Shown here: one piece after another, positions 25,110 through 35,174 of the stretch
How positions within the stretch are numbered: position 1 is the stretch's first letter
How the letters are laid out: the number at the start of each line of letters is the position of its first letter
Source of the DNA: Lepraria neglecta
Lineage: Eukaryota > Ascomycota > Lecanoromycetes > Lecanorales > Stereocaulaceae
Reading direction: 5' to 3'
Assembly: GCA_033220425.1 (NCBI GenBank)
Contig: CM065653.1
Span: forward strand, 3,968,001 to 4,032,000
Length of the DNA stretch: 64,000 nucleotides
Program-made: the position numbers and the translations under genes
The notes under the pieces: generated by a model
What the model saw: only the letters and a program-made list of their open reading frames with translations
Told to the model about the DNA's origin: nothing
The model's database searches: none

Positions 25110-25315
25110 CGCTTTGAAGTTACTTTCCGATACCTCAGGAGCCCCCATCGCCTCCATCAAGGATAGTGCCACCCTTCAAGAGCTCGGTATTGATTCACTT
25201 TCGGCCGTTGAGCTCATAGGTGACCTCGAGGACGCGTTCAAAATTGATATCGAGGACGACAGGTTTACTTTAGACTCCACCGTGAAGGAGATCTTGGACT
25301 TCCTAGGAGTAGGAA
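25110..25315 (+). other. Acyl carrier protein 2 of the PKS
   Basis: The second phosphopantetheine site GIDSLSAVEL has its serine at 25195-25197. It is separated from ACP1 by a serine/threonine/proline-rich linker. Tandem ACPs are common in NR-PKSs. Confidence 0.9.
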
Positions 25316-25527
25316 GTGCATCTCAGGACACAAAATCTTCGCCGGCAGTCGCTACAAAACCAATGACGCAAGCAAGTTTAGATATATCAAGTAGACTTGA
25401 GAAGACTATTCCTGCCGAGAAGGAGCAAGGGAACGAGATCGAGCTCGGAAGCCCAATGGAAGCCTTGATCCATTGCGAGGCGTTTTTCGGCCAAGCGGCC
25501 GCGAAGCGTGGTTTTCTGAATTACTAG

Positions 25528-26570
25528 ACACAAGTAGCTCCAAAGCGAGAGGAGCTACTGCTAGCATACATATGCGAGGCTTTCAAAGCTCTCGGTTTAG
25601 ATGTCGGTCGGATAGCACAAGGTCAGCAAGTTCCCTCGATTCCCTATCAGCCTAAATACAAAAAGATGATGAAGCGAGTGTTCGAGGTCCTAGAGAAGCA
25701 TGATATTTTGATTAGGCAGGAATCAGATCATATCCGTGGCAGTCGGAAGAGCCCATCCACACTGTCTCATGAACTCCATGAGCAATTCGTCGCGCAGTAT
25801 CCCGCGTACGCTGGCGAAGCTCGACTCATGGCCTTGACAGGCCCAAAGCTAGCCGACTGTTTATCTGGCAAGACTGATCCCATATCCCTCATGTTCCGCG
25901 GGGCCGCAGCCCAAAAAGTTATGGAAGACTACTACTGTGCCTCGCCGATGCTGTCCACTTTAACGGAACAACTAGTGACCTTTATCCAAGCTGTTGTGAC
26001 CTCCAGCAGCACCATGTCCAGCGACACCCCAATACGAATCCTTGAAGTAGGTGCCGGTTTTGGCGGTACAACCACCGGTCTCGCCGAGGTTCTACAGGCG
26101 AGCGGTGTCCCCATCTCCTACAAATTCACCGACATCTCGCCCTCGCTCGTGAAAGGCGCTAAGACCAAACTCGCAAAGTATCCTTGGATAGAGTTCCAGG
26201 CCTTGAATTTGGAAAACGACATGCCGGCCCAGCTCAAGGGTAGATATGATATTGTCATAGGGACCAACTGCGTGCACGCCACGACGAACAAGACGAAAAC
26301 GATTACCAGGCTGAAAACCTTACTCAACGCGCAAGGCTTCATGGTGCTCTCAGCAGTCACGCAGCTGATCGACTGGTATGACATCGTCTTTGGGCTGCTG
26401 GATGGATGGTGGCTCGCTAATGATGGGTCAACATACCCTCTGCAGCCACTAGAGTCATGGGTTCGATCATTCGAAGAGGCCGGGTTCAGCAGGATATCAT
26501 ATTCGCAGGGCCCGAATCCAGAGTCCAGCACGCAGCGACTGCTAGTAGCATCTAATAACCCAAAGGTGAC
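25528..26570 (+). other. C-methyltransferase domain of the PKS
   Basis: An SAM-binding loop ILEVGAGFGGTTTGL lies near 26035-26080, followed by ISYKFTDISPSLV and a NCVHAT segment typical of PKS methyltransferases. Open throughout after the TAG at 25525. It would add methyl groups to the growing chain. Confidence 0.9.
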
Positions 26571-26599
26571 TACACCTCTCCGAGCTGAAGAGAAACAGC

Positions 26600-27937
26600 C
26601 GAGCGTGCAGACGGTGGTGTACAAAGAGGTAGATGACACTTCCATTGAGGCAGACATCTACCTACCTGCCCAGGCTTCCGCAGAAGCCATGCCTGTCGGT
26701 ACACATTCGTCTCCCACCAGCTCAACATTGTCCCCTAATTTCCACTACCGCACTTGCTAATCTTAGTCTTCGTATTTAGCACTCATGATCCACGGCGGCG
26801 GGCACATGACGCTTTCCAGAAAAGCAATCCGACCCTTCCAGACCGCTTTCCTTCTCGTTCATAGCGTGCTACCTGTCAGTATCGACTACTGGCTCTGTCC
26901 AGAAATAAATCTGATCGACGGGCCTATTACGGATGTATGCGACGCGTATGCGTGAGTACAAAAGGGCTTACAAGATGTCATGAGAAGTCAAGGTATTTCG
27001 GTTGATGAGGAGAAGATAGTAGTCATAGGGTGGTCCACTGGTGGGCCTTTGGCCATGATGACGGCATGGACGAGTAGACAGGCAGGGTTGAAGCCTCCAG
27101 TGGCGATTCTGAGCTTCTATGGTCCCACTGACTTCATGTCTGGAGGTGAGTCTGCTGCCGCACCATTTCCATTTTGATGTACGCATTCTTTCTTTGCTTG
27201 GCCTCGTCGAGTAACGCCTTTCACCTTGATCTTCTTTATCCAATATAGCGTAAGCATGCTGACTCCTATCCTCTGCCATAAATAGATCTCGATGTCCGTC
27301 AGGCCGAAATGTATCCGGAACGGCAGATGTCAATGGACAAAATCATCTCCTCTCTGCCTACCAAACCAGTAAACCCCTCTTACTCCACACAAGCACCCCC
27401 CTTCCCACACTCCCAGAATAATTTCTCTCATACACCTATCAAACACACATCCACACGCTAACAACCCCTCGCTCCCTCACAGATAACATCTTACACGGCC
27501 ACGCCCACTGCCACTGACAGCAGCCACCTGGCTGGATCCGCCCTGGCGACCTGCGCTCTGAGCTGGTACTCTCCCTCTTCAAAGAAGGGCACGGCCTTCC
27601 CCTCCTGCTCAACAGCATCCACCCTCCCGTCGGTACGCCCTGGTCCACGCCGCCTTCCGCGCCCCTCATCGCCAGCATCTCGCCCCTCGCCCACCTTCGT
27701 CGTGGCACGTACACCACACCGACGTTCCTGATCCACGGCACGGAGGATGAGATTGTGCCGTTTCAGACGGCGGTTGCTTTTGCCGGGGTACTAAGGGAGA
27801 AAGGTGTCAGAGGCGGGCTGGCCGAGGTGAAGGGGAAGAGGCATATTCATGATTTGAAGCTGAGGGAGGGGGAGGTGGGGTGGGAAGAGGGGGTGGGGGT
27901 TGGGTATAGATTTTTGTTGGAGGAGTTGGAGCGTTGA
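26600..27937 (+). other. C-terminal thioesterase/esterase-type alpha/beta hydrolase domain of the PKS
   Basis: Oxyanion-type MIHGGGH, nucleophile GWSTGG (27028-27045), acid HGTEDE (about 27735-27752) and histidine HIHDL (about 27842-27855) are all visible. It spans three introns. Lesions: TGA at 26953, where tryptophan is expected after DAYA, and a frameshift near 27528. It would release the product. Confidence 0.85.
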
Positions 27938-28239
27938 GGGGAGATGGAAAGGACGCTTACCCCGGAGAAGGAATGGTTGGTTCAAGAGAATGTGGTTCTA
28001 GGAGTTCTGTTTGGAAGTGCTTTTTCATTTGGGAAGGGTCATGTGCACGTGAAATACGTTCTTCAATATTATGCTAGTCCTCTATAGAGTCTTACTAGTC
28101 TAATCTATTTTAGAAGGGTATATGGGAAGGCCACATCTAAAGCTCCGGCGCTCTTCTCTTCTCTTCTCCTCTTGTCTCTACAACCAAGTGAACCCGCCCA
28201 CTACACTCTTTGCGGAACGGCGCTTCTCGCTTCCGCCAC
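27938..28239. other. Convergent 3' intergenic region
   Basis: 302 bp between the convergent ends of the PKS pseudogene and the regulator gene. No gene is seen. It would hold both transcription ends. Confidence 0.5.
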
Positions 28240-30042
28240 TTAAAAATCTATCGCTCCTTTCAGCACCCGTTTCAGCTGGCTCAGCTGCTCGCGTATGCAC
28301 TCCACCCGCTTCCCGCGCCACACCTCCTCGCGCATCAAGCACTTGACAAAGCCGCTACTGACACTCACCTCCAGCACGCCTCTGCCGCCGCCCTTGCGGC
28401 GCCCGACGCGGTACTCCTCCGGCAGGCCGAGCGCGACCTCGATCTCGCCCAGCACGTGCACAGCGATCTGCAGCAGCAGCACGACCTGCAAGGTGCCGAA
28501 GGCGTCGAGCGACACGCCACCGATCTGCAGGCCGGGAAACACGGGCGGGATGGTGGCCAGGTGCGGCGAAGCGGCCCCCGGGAACGCCAGCGTGTATTCG
28601 AGCATGCTCGTGTACATGATGCTGTGTAGGCGCGCGATGCGGATGTAGCACGTCAGCAGCTGCAGCACGGTCGTCATGTCGTTGGGGGCGGGAGGGGAGA
28701 CGCCGCTGAAGCTGGAGCTGCAGGTCGAGGCGTCGGGGTTTGTGGACGAGAACGGCGGAGGCGCTGGCTGGTAAGCGGGGGAAGCGTTGACCGGGGTGGA
28801 AAACGACGTTAGCAGTGTTAGGAACGTGTTGGAGCTCTTCAGCACGCTACCGACTAGTTGGTCCTGGAAGGCTGTCGCCGGAGCGGCGGACGCGGGTGGA
28901 TGGTTCTCGGGATCGTTGGCCGCCAGCTGGGCGTACAGATCCATCGCTAGCTCGGAAAGCTCCTGCATACGCCGGTATTGACCTTCCTTGACCGAGGAGG
29001 TTTCTTCGTTGACAGTACTCCCGGCTTCGGATTCCGCCGAGTCTTTCAACAGTGATGGCTTGGCTGTCGAGCTCACGCTGAAGCTCGTGGGTGCCCGCGC
29101 CCTGTCTTTGTCCCGGTCTCGAGCGCGGCTTTTCCGAGCATATGGGACCTTGATAGGTTGGTTCAGCGCACTCGGCAGGTCAATTTCCATCGCCTCATCT
29201 GACGGCCGGGAGCGTTGCACATTTGTTGAGCGGGTTGGTGCAGCTGTAGCATATGCATTGACACCCACATCTCGAGTCTGTCCATCGTTACTAATTGGCG
29301 AGGCTGTTAGCATCTGCATATCCATGGGCCCCGCGTGATAGTGTTGGAAGGCCCAGCTGTACTTGGGACCGAAGGGCTCGAGACCTGAAGCTTCTCCTAC
29401 ATTATCGTTGTAAAACGGTAGCAATGTTTCGTCTGGCCAAGGCAAAGTTGCAGTTGAGGATCCAACGATTGCGGGAAAGTCGACGTCGGCTCCGCCCAGG
29501 ATGTTCGAAGTGTCAAAGAGAGACGAAGGGCTCATTGTATGTGCTGGAATTGTATCCTCAGTCTCTTCTCCACTCTCTTCCTCGGCAGTATTCTCTCGCA
29601 AAAAGCTACTATCATCCCACCCACCACTCCTATTCTGATGCAGCCCTCCATCTGCCTTGCTCTCAAACAAGACTCCATGTCCGCTGGTATTGGCAGTAGG
29701 CCTTGAGGGTATTCCGCCTTGTTTGGGACTCCCGCCACCATTTCCTCTCCGCTCCTGGGGAGAAAAGGAAGAGGATCCCGCAAGTCTACCAGCACGCTTT
29801 GGTGCACCAAAGCTACAGATGGCGCCAGCTTTGAAGCAGCGGACACACGTGGAATCTTGACTTTGGTCCTCTCGTAGACACCTGAGTTTCTGGCCACGGC
29901 AGCGATCGCACGCTCCACGCTTGCTCTCACGAGGGTTTGAGATCAGAGGGTTTCGGGTCACAGCCGCTCCGGAAGCTGACATAGTTGGACTTGGGGGCAT
30001 CGAAAGCGGTCCGACCTGAAAGTAGAGCATGCCTAAGTTCAA
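28240..30042 (-). CDS. Zn2Cys6 transcription factor (AflR-like), intact
   Basis: 600 codons in one open frame. The Zn2Cys6 DNA-binding cluster is C45-x2-C48-x6-C55-x10-C66-x2-C69-x6-C76, within KRGACDRCRGQKLRC..CVRC. It is followed by low-complexity serine/proline-rich sequence and a C-terminal helical part (TCYIRIARLHSIMYTSMLEY) like that of AflR-family regulators of polyketide clusters. Nuclear, expected to activate the adjacent genes. The start is uncertain: a CTACTTTCAG just inside the first ATG looks like a 3' splice site, so an alternative start is the methionine at 30000 (MPPSPT) or an upstream exon. No stop or frameshift was found, in contrast to the PKS next to it. Transcribed towards the PKS. 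Confidence 0.88.
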   Translation of the reverse strand: MNLGMLYFQVGPLSMPPSPTMSASGAAVTRNPLISNPRESKRGACDRCRGQKLRCLREDQSQDSTCVRCFKAGAICSFGAPKRAGRLAGSSSFSPQERRGNGGGSPKQGGIPSRPTANTSGHGVLFESKADGGLHQNRSGGWDDSSFLRENTAEEESGEETEDTIPAHTMSPSSLFDTSNILGGADVDFPAIVGSSTATLPWPDETLLPFYNDNVGEASGLEPFGPKYSWAFQHYHAGPMDMQMLTASPISNDGQTRDVGVNAYATAAPTRSTNVQRSRPSDEAMEIDLPSALNQPIKVPYARKSRARDRDKDRARAPTSFSVSSTAKPSLLKDSAESEAGSTVNEETSSVKEGQYRRMQELSELAMDLYAQLAANDPENHPPASAAPATAFQDQLVGSVLKSSNTFLTLLTSFSTPVNASPAYQPAPPPFSSTNPDASTCSSSFSGVSPPAPNDMTTVLQLLTCYIRIARLHSIMYTSMLEYTLAFPGAASPHLATIPPVFPGLQIGGVSLDAFGTLQVVLLLQIAVHVLGEIEVALGLPEEYRVGRRKGGGRGVLEVSVSSGFVKCLMREEVWRGKRVECIREQLSQLKRVLKGAIDF

Positions 30043-31435
30043 TCAATGGGAACGACGTTCCGCTAGCTACTAGTATGGCGGCCAGAAGGGCAGAGGACTA
30101 GAGCCAACGTTAGGTAGGAGCGCCCAGTTGTTCTACATTGTCGTACTCGGCAAGCATGCATCAAGGCATGTAGGAAATCATGGACCGGTCTTTGAAAACG
30201 CGGTACTCGTACCGGGTTCTCAGAGCACGAGATGATCATCGCACATATCTAGCTTATGCCCGATCCATCGATCGCCTATCGGATGATGCCGATCTCCTCT
30301 ACTCTCCCACTCTCCCAGAAATGTGTGAATCTCATCTTTGATCGGATCGCCAAGACCGAAAACGTTAAATCCGAGCGGGGAAAGCGGATCTTATTACCGA
30401 GATTGAACTTAATTTCTACAGATAACGGTTCGTCGAGAGAGATTACACGGCAGCATCTTCTCGTCTTGAGAAAGTTTGTGCGGCTTTTCCCTGCGAGCAT
30501 GAAATACGAGCTATGCACTTAGGGTCACTAGCGCTGCAGAGTTCAGGGTTTGTGTTGCAATGCGTTGCTTGATTGCTTTCTATGCGATTCCAGAAGCCTG
30601 TTGCTAGCCGTTCTTTGTCTGTTTTGGCCATATATGGGGCCCTGAGGGCCCCCATTAGCTAGACATCCTTCCCAGCCTATTGCCACATTGCAACAGTTTG
30701 CGCTGCGGAATTGGGCTAGACCCGGGGCTATCGGCAGGCAACATGCTCAGCTCGTTGGCTAGGCAGAAGGATTGTTGGTGTTAGGAAGGGGCTGAAGGGG
30801 CTGAATTTGGCCGAATTTGGCGCCTATAAAAGGAACCTTCTGCTCGTGTGCTCGCCCTCATCCATTTGGATTTCGGGCAAGCAGTCATTTGATGGAATTT
30901 TCGCTTTTTGCCCGCCCACCCACTCCATAGACTCAGTCGCATAGATAGAGGGAGTTCTTCGCGCCCTGGGGCAGCTTTGATAGCCGATTTGGCCTAGGAA
31001 GCTGCTTCTAGGGGCGGAGTTTGCCCAAACACTGAACAAAAGATCCACGTGAATTCCTGCATGTGATGCCCGATAGTTAGTATTTAGATTCTTTAGATCC
31101 TTAGCAACGGTCGGTCTACCCAGCGGTTCGAGCCGCTCCATATGAACCAGGTTTGAAGATCGAGACAAGGATCGACGAGGATCAACGTCGAATGCTTCAG
31201 CTGGCCATGTTTACCTGGGTCAGTGCAATTCGATCGCAGCAGCGCTTCTGCAAGCTATCGGAACCGATTCACTAGCCACAAACCAATTCAGAATCACTTG
31301 CTGTAAGCTTCATGCGGAGGCTGCTGGTAGACTTTTGAGGAATAAGGGAGCCATTGGATATCAGATAAGATACCTCGTTGTAGCAGACATGATGCCGACT
31401 TCATTTGACATTTGACTACAAAGGACATCGAGGCT
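30043..31435. other. Intergenic region upstream of the regulator, no gene recognised
   Basis: 1.4 kb between the regulator start and the reductase stop. It contains palindromic CGG-type sites (30201-30214; also TCGG-N6-CCGA at 30279-30292). The 80-114-codon open frames (30256-30522, 30824-31168) show no domain. Confidence 0.5.
30201..30214. promoter_or_regulatory. Palindromic CGG site upstream of the regulator
   Basis: CGGTACTCGTACCG is a perfect inverted repeat with a 2-bp centre, about 160 bp upstream of the first ATG of the Zn2Cys6 gene. Its half-site CGGTAC also occurs in the site at 18889-18901. Autoregulation by the Zn2Cys6 protein is possible; this is inference. Confidence 0.3.
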
Positions 31436-32539
31436 CTAGCCATTAATCCACTTCATGCCAGCAGGGTGGTATCGATCACCCGTCACCTCGCACGTTGCAA
31501 GTATTTGATAGATCTCCGCCATTTCTTCCTCGTTCAGGTCCACATCTTTTGCTTTCCCATTCTCAATGACGCGGTCAACGGTCGTGGCTCCTGGAATTGG
31601 AATGATTGTAGGCATCCCCTTTCTCTTCGACAAATTCACGACCCAGGCAATGGCTAGCTGGGCTGAAGTACATTTCTTCTTCTGGGCCAGAGTCTCAATT
31701 CTTTTGACAAGCTTCATGTTGTTTTCGAAATTGGGTGGTTGAAAACGAGGTAGCATCCTTCGAAGGTCCTTTTCCGCGATGTCGTCGAAGGATTTGATTT
31801 GGCCGCTCAACAAACCACGACCAAGTGGGCAGTAGCTGTTGGTAGAGTATAAGCTATGACCAGTGTAGACACTCAGTGTACTCACGCGATGATTGGAATG
31901 TTCAACTCTGCGCACGCCTTGGCGATCCCGTTGGTTAAGGGGTCTGTACAAAAGAGGGAGATTTCAATTTCCACGGCCACAATTTTCGTAATCTTTGCCG
32001 CTGCCCGTATGGTATCCGCATTCACCTCGGACAGAGCGACGCCAGCAATCTTTCCCTGTTGCACCAGCTCTTCAAGCGTAGCTAGCGTAGTTTCAAGCGG
32101 AGTGTTTGGATCTCGACGTCCACATTCAAACATATCGATCTTCGCTGTGCCACCCAGCATCTCCACACACCGCTCCACACTCTGTCGCACAAAGTGCGGG
32201 CTCCCGTCGGGAATCAAGCCAGGTCTAAGAGCACCTTTGATATTCAGTACCACCTTATCGGCGTCCTCCGGATACTTGGTGAAGTACTTGTTCAACAGGG
32301 TAAGCGAATTGACATCGGTCGACCCATAGAATTCGCCGCCGTCCCAGAGGTTGCAGTCAGTAGATAGAGCTGCACGCATTGCAGCAAAACACTGCTCTTC
32401 TGTCGGGATAGCACCCGGCTTGGTCAGTGCTACAGAAGATGTTAGTGTCGTTGGACTAGCTATGATTGGTTCGACGCTGCTGACCCAACATGCCGTAGCC
32501 AATGCTGCCGACTTTGCGGCCAGATATTTCAGTTCGCAT
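31436..32539 (-). CDS. Aldo-keto reductase (pyridoxal-reductase-like), three exons, intact
   Basis: NADPH-dependent cytosolic reductase of aldehydes or ketones. Exons 32485-32539, 31886-32429 and 31436-31835; introns of 55 and 50 bp with GT...AG ends. The joined frame is 332 residues with no stop, the usual family length. The start MRTEISGRKVGSIGYG is chosen because it alone gives the N-terminal beta strand and splices in frame. Catalytic aspartate and tyrosine are in LWDGGEFYG (about residues 48 and 53), lysine in LNIKGAL (about 83). AYCPLGRGLLSG spans the second splice junction. GATTVDRVIEN near the C-terminus is typical of the coenzyme pocket. Nearest to fungal AKRs of the pyridoxal reductase / AKR8-13 type. 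Cluster tailoring or housekeeping roles are both possible. Confidence 0.88.
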
Positions 32540-33316
32540 TTTTTTTTGAAGTCAAAGAGGAGATGGAGGGCTTAGGATAGGGAGAGTATCAGCGGAGGGC
32601 AAAGTACAGTGCACAAGGATGAAATGGATGAAATGACGCGAGCTCGGGAAAAGAGAGTGTCAGTGGTACTGCTGCTAAGGTACAAGCTGTGAGTCGCTCG
32701 TTCGCTCGCTATTTGCTTTGGCCGATTGCATACTCGTATTTCTGCTTCCTTCAGAGCAAGGATTACCTTCCCTCCGGCTCTACGTACATGCATGTCATCT
32801 AATCTGAGTTATCAATCAATCAATCAATCGGGGGAGACTTCGTCGGCAAAATCGAACGTGGCCCGAACGTGGTCCCAGACGCCCGAGGTGCGCTCGGGGC
32901 CATACTAGTTACTGCTTAGGGCACCCCGTGGAGGCCTCGGGCCAACTTTTAATTAGTAAAAGATAGCGCCGGAAACCCCCTGGCTAGTCTCCCTTGGCAA
33001 ACCCCACGGGCGTATGCTACTGCACCCTAACACTAATGTCGCGCACCGCTGTCATCACGTACCGCTGTTGCACCGTTGTCGCAACCCCTGGGCGTATCAC
33101 CCCCGCAAGAAAATCGCCCGAATCGATCGTTCCAGCACCGCGTTGGGGCTAACCCCCGGGGCTGCTCCAGGGGGTTTCCCGAGTGCTCCGGTCGATCATC
33201 AAACATTTAAAAAAATCATATAGGGCTGAAAACACGTGACTTGGCCCGAGGGGCACCCGGGGCGCCTTGGGTCCCCGAAGTAGCTCGCGCTTTGGCCCGG
33301 GGCTGCTGGGGCCGGG
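32540..33316. other. Island border, no gene recognised
   Basis: Presumed promoter of the aldo-keto reductase, including a short CAAT tandem repeat near 32812-32828. Then comes a very GC-rich imperfect palindrome (32885-33290) up to the first LTR at 33317. Confidence 0.5.
32885..33290. repeat. GC-rich imperfect inverted repeat
   Basis: CTCGGGCCAA with GC-rich neighbours near 32920-32946 pairs with TTGGCCCGAG near 33241-33266. Inside this, GGAAACCCCCTGG (about 32971) pairs with CCAGGGGGTTTCC (about 33167). The nested arms suggest a foldback or MITE-like element. It is not RIP-mutated and no second copy is seen in the window. Confidence 0.4.
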
Positions 33317-33425
33317 TGTTAAGACCAGGAACCATGACCAAGGATGCGCTCAAGGAGCGTAGCGCCCGTCATGGCACGAGTCGGACGAATTAGTATCCGA
33401 CTCGGATAGAACCCTAGATACTTGG
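33317..33425 (+). repeat. Gypsy-1d 5' LTR, first part (split by Gypsy-1b)
   Basis: Starts TGTTAAGACC and reads as the Gypsy-1 LTR in plus orientation. It continues at 41654 after the Gypsy-1b insertion, as shown by the CTTGG/CTTAG target duplication. Confidence 0.6.
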
Positions 33426-33696
33426 TGTTACGAACCGTGCGTACCGGTCTTCGTATATGGATTGATTCTCAATGAGGATAGAGGTATAACCAACAAGAGG
33501 TGAAGCAGGCTTCAGTGGTGCTAAGCGGGTCTGGTATATAATCAGGTGATATATGTTCAGTGCCTAGCCTAAGAGATCTATTGTATGTAGTAAATAATTG
33601 AATAGTAAGTTGAGTACGATACTCTAAGTGGTAAGTAGTACTCCGTATATATAGATATACGAAATCTATACTAAGTATTCTTGATCGCACTGATCG

Positions 33697-35174
33697 TGTC
33701 ACGGTGTCGCCTAGAGTCAAGTCATAGGGGTGGAATAGACTAGGATATCGAATCTAAGGAGGAAAACTATGTAGAGCGAGCGAAGGATCTATATAGGCAG
33801 CAACCCCTGAGCTCGGCCCGAAGGTCCGATAGGGCTGACCAGGAGGCTGCGAGGTACGCCTGTAATATTACCCCCCTCTCTAACAAGGCATCGACCGCGA
33901 TACCTATAGCTATCCTTTGCCTCCAAAACCCTCCTATATCTTAGCCTGCGGCGGCGGCGATATCAAACGGATCGATTTGGCCATATGGTAGTAGCTGCCA
34001 GGGCCGAAAAGGCGCGCTGTAGATCAAGCGCGATATTAAGCAAAAGTGTAGCCGAATTTGAATCGATCGAGGCATTCGAAAACATGCCCTAAACTTGGTG
34101 GCGTTCCTGATGCTTAGCGCTCATCACGTGATCTTAACCCTGCCAGCTATATTGATATACACCCACATGCTCCACCGCATCTATCCTATATGTAGTCCTA
34201 CCAAGCTTCCTAGCTCTTACCCTAGCTTGGTGTTGCTATCACCTTGCCAAGTCATCCTAGTCCAGCGTTGCCATCGCCTTGTAGGGGTCGTGATCTTATA
34301 GGTTGGATAGTAGGTAAAAGGGCCATCGAGCGGCAGGCGTAAGAAGTGTATGATAATGAAATGAAATATGCAGTTGGCTTATAGCGATATAAGCGCTGCA
34401 GGGTCGTTAGGGGTGCGATATAAGTATAGCGTCATCGTATAGTCAATGCTATTATAGCAGGCTTACTAGGTGGTACCATTGCAGCAGGCTCACTATTTAG
34501 CTTGTCAGTTAGATTATTGTAGTTATAGACGGGGCAGAGCTTAAACGAGGTGCAATTAACGAATTGTCCTGATTGTTGTACTTTGCCGTTCAAGCAGGCT
34601 CACTATTACTGGTGCCGTTCAAGCAGGCTCACTGTTACTAGTGCCATTCAAGTAGGCTCACTGTTACTGGTGCCATTCAAGCAGGCTCACTCCAGTAGGT
34701 ACTCACTGCCGTCTCTAGTGATTCCATTCTGGTCTCTGGTCGGTGCCATTGTAGCAGGCTCACTCCAGTAGGTGCTCACTGCCGTCTCTAGCGATTCCAT
34801 TCTGGTCTCTGGTCGGTGCCATTGTAGCAGGCTCACTGTTAGGGGTAGGTAGCTGCTTTGTTTTGACTCGCAGTTGCAACCAGTACAAGTGGTCGGCCAT
34901 TCTTTTAACTCACGTGCCTTTATAAGTACTACGGTTGTTTAAAGTCGCCCGCGCGACTGTACCTTATTTAACATCGCCAGTTAACGATAGAGATTCGATA
35001 TAATGTCACGGTGTCGCCTAGAGTCAAGTCAAAGGGGTAGAATAGACTAGGATATCGAATCTAAGGAGGAAAACTATGTAGAGCGAGCGAAGGATCTATA
35101 TAGGCAGTAACCCCTGAGCTCGGCCCGAAGGTCCGATAGGGCTGACCAGGAGGCTACGAGGTACGCCTGTAACA
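33697..35174 (-). mobile_element. TRIM-like miniature LTR element, copy C (least mutated)
   Basis: 1478 bp with 171-bp repeats (33697-33867 and 35004-35174). Ends TGTCACGG...GTAACA. Target duplication GATCG/AATCG (33692-33696 and 35175-35179). It keeps many CA/TG dinucleotides that are TA in copies A and B, so it is the youngest or least RIP-exposed copy. Its interior has about four 29-bp minisatellite units (34590-34700) and no gag-pol. It lies inside the 3' LTR of Gypsy-1b. Confidence 0.85.

Larger units (their letters stand above)
19787..27937 (+). pseudogene. Non-reducing polyketide synthase pseudogene (SAT-KS-AT-PT-ACP-ACP-CMeT-TE)
   Basis: An iterative PKS that would build a methylated aromatic polyketide from acetyl and malonyl units with SAM-derived methyls. 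All domains are recognisable in order over 8.1 kb. Nonsense codons: TAG 20277, TGA 20767, TGA 22174, TAG 23441, TAA 23959, TAG 25525, TGA 26953. Three of these sit where tryptophan is expected. Frameshifts: near 20175, 21105, 21391, 23105, 23870 and 27528. Introns remain readable: 20310-20400, 26699-26779, 27146-27285 and 27369-27482, each GT...AG. From 24007 to 26698 the frame is broken only by one stop. The [14 protein letters not shown] esterase-like start of the C-terminal domain and the internal methyltransferase resemble 3,5-dimethylorsellinate-type synthases, so the lost product was probably an orsellinic-type acid (inference). It diverges from the P450 pseudogene and converges on the regulator gene. 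Confidence 0.9.

Noticed and set aside
26699-26779. Stops after the methyltransferase as gene-inactivating lesions
   Set aside because: GT...AG borders with a CTAATC-like branch site join the frame exactly to ALMIHGGGH, so this is an intron.
26953-26955. TGA in the thioesterase as an intron donor (GTGAGT context)
   Set aside because: The downstream sequence VQKGLQDVM continues in the same frame and tryptophan is expected at this place, so TGG-to-TGA is simpler. No matching acceptor preserves the frame better.
28295-28648. Plus-strand frames antisense to the regulator gene (28210-28629, 28295-28648, 28988-29338, 29295-29699)
   Set aside because: They are shadows of the 600-codon Zn2Cys6 gene on the other strand, caused by its codon composition.
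30822-30835. CCTATAAAAGG as a TATA box
   Set aside because: On the plus strand it faces the 3' end of the reductase, and no plus-strand gene follows.
34590-34840. CRISPR-like appearance of regularly spaced repeats
   Set aside because: The units are contiguous 29-bp tandem repeats without unique spacers, in a eukaryotic retroelement.
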